A DNA stretch of 64,000 bases from Lysinibacter cavernae. Lineage in GTDB: Bacteria > Actinomycetota > Actinomycetes > Actinomycetales > Microbacteriaceae. Made by a program: the position numbers and the translations under genes. Below are positions 61,672 to 64,000 of the stretch, piece by piece. Position 1 is the first letter of the stretch, and each line of letters starts with the position of its first letter. Location of the stretch: the NCBI RefSeq assembly GCF_011758565.1, contig NZ_JAAMOX010000002.1, positions 372,001 to 436,000 of the forward strand, given 5' to 3'. The notes below the pieces were generated by a model. The model did not search any database and had not been told where the DNA came from. It worked only from the letters and a program-made list of their open reading frames with translations.

Positions 61672-61745
61672 TAGCTGGAGCGGGATTCGAACCCGCGACC
61701 TCACGATTATGAGTCGTGCGCTCTCACCAACTGAGCTACCCAGCC
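61672..61745 (-). tRNA. tRNA-Met (CAT), elongator type
   Basis: A 74-base cloverleaf read on the minus strand: acceptor GGCTGGG with UCCAGCU (G-U pairs at the ends), D arm GCTCAGTTGGTGAGAGC, anticodon stem CACGA/TCGTG around loop CTCATAA (anticodon CAT), T arm GCGGG-TTCGAAT-CCCGC, discriminator A. CCA is not encoded. The anticodon-stem sequence fits elongator methionine tRNAs of actinobacteria rather than the initiator. Its 3' end is partly duplicated at 61584-61607. Confidence 0.92.
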
Positions 61746-61794
61746 ACGACTGTGATTGAAAACCGCTCAATCAGCGAATATTCATCAAAGCCAG

Positions 61795-61866
<72 letters not shown>

Positions 61867-62064
61867 GCTTCCTGTTGGACGCTTCTTACGAGGCGCACCA
61901 AAAGGCAACCGTTCGAGAATAGCACCTGCACTGGGCCGGGCGCCAATCGAGAGCACGTTTTTCACAAAATTCATGGAACCTCGGCTCAGGCGGCCCGAAG
62001 TCTCGCTTTGCTTGGTGTTCAATCAACCCACGTTGCGCAAACCTGAGACAGTCTGTCCAGACCG

Positions 62065-62093
62065 TTGCGGGCTCCATGAGCGGTGCTTAGGCT
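62065..62093 (+). promoter_or_regulatory. Predicted promoter of the RibD/DHFR-like gene
   Basis: A -35 TTGCGG (62065-62070), a 17-base spacer and a -10 TAGGCT (62088-62093) lie 29 bases before the ATG. The rest of 61867-62122 shows nothing else clear. Confidence 0.5.
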
Positions 62094-62122
62094 GTCTATT
62101 ATCAACTGACCTCGGAGGCGAC

Positions 62123-62701
62123 ATGGCCGCTCGATTTGTATACTGGATGAATGTCTCGCTCGATCTCAAGATCGAGTACACGGCGCAGGAGAACGGCGGC
62201 GGCGATTGGATGCGCATCAACGAAACACTCCACCGTGAGTTCAACCGTCGCGCCAAGGCTTTTTCGGCGAGTGTCGAGGGTAGTAAAGTGTACGAGATCA
62301 TGGAGTCGTACTGGCCTAATGTACGCAGCGACGAGTCAGAGCCTGACGTCATGCGTGAGTACGGTGAAATCTGGACCTCCTCGCCCAAGTATCTTGTCTC
62401 GCGCACCCGCACGAGCGCCGACTACAACACGCAGATCATCGGCGAAAACGCAATCGAACGGCTGGCCGAGATTCGCCGCGACGGAAGCGGCGATATTGGC
62501 GTTGGTGGCGCGACGATCGCCACCCAACTGTTGCAGGCAAACCTGCTTGACGAGTTGCTGCTGTTCACACATCCGGCTGTGCTTGGGCAGGGCCGTCCGC
62601 TCTTTGACGAGCAGGCGGCCCCTGTCCAGCTCGACCTTCTGGAGCAGGCATCCTTCTCTGAGGGCGTCACGATGCACCGCTACTCGATACGCCACTCGTA
62701 A
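62123..62701 (+). CDS. RibD C-terminal-domain / dihydrofolate-reductase-like protein
   Basis: 192 residues from the ATG at 62123, with GGAGG 4 bases upstream. The fold matches the RibD_C family, NADPH-dependent reductases related to dihydrofolate reductase that often stand alone in actinobacteria: first strand FVYWMNVSLDLKIEY, SVEGSKVYEIMESYWP, IWTSSPKYLVSRT, then GSGDIGVGGATIATQLLQANLLDELLLFTHPAVLGQGRPLFDE, which is the family's nucleotide-binding Gly-Gly loop and terminal strands. The usual S-L-D-G-(F/Y) of the first loop reads SLDLKIEY. It is monocistronic and convergent with the glycosidase gene. The substrate is unknown and a role in folate synthesis should not be assumed. Confidence 0.85.
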   Translation: MAARFVYWMNVSLDLKIEYTAQENGGGDWMRINETLHREFNRRAKAFSASVEGSKVYEIMESYWPNVRSDESEPDVMREYGEIWTSSPKYLVSRTRTSADYNTQIIGENAIERLAEIRRDGSGDIGVGGATIATQLLQANLLDELLLFTHPAVLGQGRPLFDEQAAPVQLDLLEQASFSEGVTMHRYSIRHS

Positions 62702-62730
62702 TCACGACCTCCACCCGGCCACAGCCTTAT

Positions 62731-62786
62731 CGAGTGCCCTCAAATCGACCCTAAATTGCGAGTTTGGCTCGATTTGAGGGCACTCG
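62731..62786. terminator. Perfect 18-bp inverted repeat between convergent genes
   Basis: CGAGTGCCCTCAAATCGA (62731-62748) and TCGATTTGAGGGCACTCG (62769-62786) are exact inverted copies around a 20-base loop. The position between two convergent stop codons fits a bidirectional terminator. The stem length and lack of T runs also fit a repeated extragenic palindrome. Confidence 0.6.
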
Positions 62787-62831
62787 AGGATGCAGCTGGT
62801 CCGGATGAGGTCAAAAGTTAGACTGACCGCC

Positions 62832-64000
62832 TCAACCGGCTACCCCTGGAAACCTCCACGCGGCGAACGTCGGCCCCTGCGTCACTACCGCAACGCTGCC
62901 GGCCTCGCCGCCCGTCAGCACCTCGGCATCGCCAAATAGGGCCAGCGGATGCCCGTCGCCAACGTCCAGCGCGCCAACCGTCAGCGAGACAACGGTTGCG
63001 GCCCTGCTTGCCAACACAACCACGGATTCTTCAGCACCTTCACGAACAAACACGAGGGCGTCGTCGGTGACGCTGAGCCAGCGCATCCCTCCCCCGCTCA
63101 GCACGGGATGTTCTCGACGCAAAGCAATGAGAGAGGTATAGAGTTCGAGGCGTTCGCGCGCAGCAATGGCCGCTGAAGATTCGGCACCACCAACGCCACC
63201 AACGCTGCCATCCTCACTATCCCTATCAGCCCCATCGCCGGAACTCTCAAGCAGTTCCCACGGCATCGGCCGGCGCGCGTCTTCGCCGTTCACTCCCCCG
63301 AGCCCAAGTTCAGCTCCTGCCCACACAACGGGGATGCCGGGGAGCGTCAGCGAAAGCCCAAGCGCCACAGGAACCATGACGGCATCGGCTACCGAGCTGA
63401 ACCGCGGGGTGTCGTGCGTATCCAGCGCGTTCATGTTGCCGAGGCGAACTCTCCACGGAAATCCGGCGGCGAATTGCCGGTGCGCCCGGTACAGCTGGTC
63501 TCCGGTATAGCCGGTCGTGCGGTTGTCTGCCATGCACAGCCCGCCGCCAGCGGCGCTCCCTGGGCGGCCCAGCCATTCCCACACTGGCCTGGTGAAGTTG
63601 GCGTAGGTCATCGCGCCGTGCCAGGCGTCGCCCTGAAAATCGGAGGCGGCATCGTTGGTGGATTCGCCAAGCAGAATCGTGTCGGGGTTGACCTCGGTCA
63701 TGGTGCGGCGGATGATCTGTCGCACTTCGGCGTTGAGGTCCTGGTCGAGGTGTCGACCGGTCATGTTGGCGACGTCGATGCGCCAGCCGTCGAGGTTGAA
63801 CGGTGCTTTCAGCCAGCGGGCGACGACAGAATCCGGGCCTTCGATGAAGCGTCGGCGCAGCTCGGCCGAGGCCCAGTTGAATTTGGGCAGGCTTTTGTGC
63901 CCAAGCCAGCCAACGTAGTCGTTGTTCTCGTCGTCGAGCCACAGGTAGAAGTCGCTTTCCGGGGCCGACGGGTTGTGGTGCGCGGCGAGGAACCACTCGT
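62832..64000 (-). CDS. GH13 alpha-amylase-family glycosidase, 5' part outside window
   Basis: The frame is open from the right edge, and the window holds the C-terminal 389 codons. Conserved GH13 blocks are present: DGWRIDVAN with the nucleophile Asp (just before 63765), ILLGES with the acid/base Glu, and LDTHDTPR with the third catalytic carboxylate. Preceding segments (FYLWLDDENNDYVGWLGHKS, LPKFNWASAELRRR) are like those of neopullulanase or maltodextrin glucosidase (MalZ-like) enzymes, which cleave short alpha-1,4-glucans. A Gly/Ser/Asp-rich insertion (SSGDGADRDSEDGSVGGVGG) lies before the last barrel helix. The C terminus is a beta-sandwich domain. No export signal can be judged because the start is missing. 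Confidence 0.88.
   Translation of the reverse strand, partial: EWFLAAHHNPSAPESDFYLWLDDENNDYVGWLGHKSLPKFNWASAELRRRFIEGPDSVVARWLKAPFNLDGWRIDVANMTGRHLDQDLNAEVRQIIRRTMTEVNPDTILLGESTNDAASDFQGDAWHGAMTYANFTRPVWEWLGRPGSAAGGGLCMADNRTTGYTGDQLYRAHRQFAAGFPWRVRLGNMNALDTHDTPRFSSVADAVMVPVALGLSLTLPGIPVVWAGAELGLGGVNGEDARRPMPWELLESSGDGADRDSEDGSVGGVGGAESSAAIAARERLELYTSLIALRREHPVLSGGGMRWLSVTDDALVFVREGAEESVVVLASRAATVVSLTVGALDVGDGHPLALFGDAEVLTGGEAGSVAVVTQGPTFAAWRFPGVAG

Noticed and set aside
61389-61712. Short frames overlapping the tRNA region (61389-61645, 61509-61712)
   Set aside because: They translate tRNA and terminator sequence (for example GAGFEPATSRL from the T arm), a common false prediction next to tRNA genes.

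Overview
The window is about 60% G+C with long actinobacterial-type genes: frequent GTG starts, GGAGG-like ribosome binding sites, a TAGGCT -10 hexamer in two predicted promoters, and tRNA genes lacking an encoded CCA. I infer a high-GC Gram-positive actinobacterium, most likely order Micrococcales (Microbacteriaceae-like). The genus is not identifiable from this sequence alone. There is no rRNA, phage, insertion sequence or CRISPR array.

Layout. 1-921: truncated secreted leucine-rich-repeat protein. 1149-3851: TetR regulator facing a bicupin dioxygenase/esterase operon. 4084-6794: OmpR-type two-component system and a PepSY-like membrane protein that share TTCAG direct-repeat operators. 6763-11205: first large surface protein. 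11428-14005: small protein, a GNAT remnant, an alpha/beta hydrolase and a luciferase-like monooxygenase. 14167-60974: about 47 kb, almost all on the minus strand, of surface-protein genes and two unusual membrane-tethered ECF sigma factors, interrupted by a plus-strand TetR/SGNH-hydrolase pair (42860-44640). 61549-61866: tRNA-Met and tRNA-Thr plus a duplicated tRNA 3' end. 62123-64000: RibD/DHFR-like reductase and a truncated GH13 alpha-glucosidase.

How the genes fit together. Eight surface proteins (6763-11205, 14167-18045, 19117-35091, 35243-40219, 44637-49130, 49277-52429, 52566-54095, 55620-60974) share one design: signal peptide, long beta-sandwich or beta-helix body, then a sorting signal, a hydrophobic helix and a basic tail. 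Seven of the eight signals read L-x-x-T-G without proline (LATTG, LAITG, LVLTG, LVVTG, LTLTG, LSNTG) and the eighth is VALTG. This points to a class E/LAXTG-type sortase encoded elsewhere. The largest, 5324 residues, carries an array of 35 Ig-like repeats of 107 residues arranged in a non-random three-type higher-order pattern.

Two sigma genes (40273-42345 and 54348-55550) encode ECF sigma domains fused to an anti-sigma-like zinc finger (Hx3CxxC), hydrophobic membrane segments and a C-terminal beta domain. Each lies immediately upstream of surface-protein genes. My reading is a surface-display locus in which tethered sigma factors may sense the envelope and control adhesin expression. That functional link is inference.
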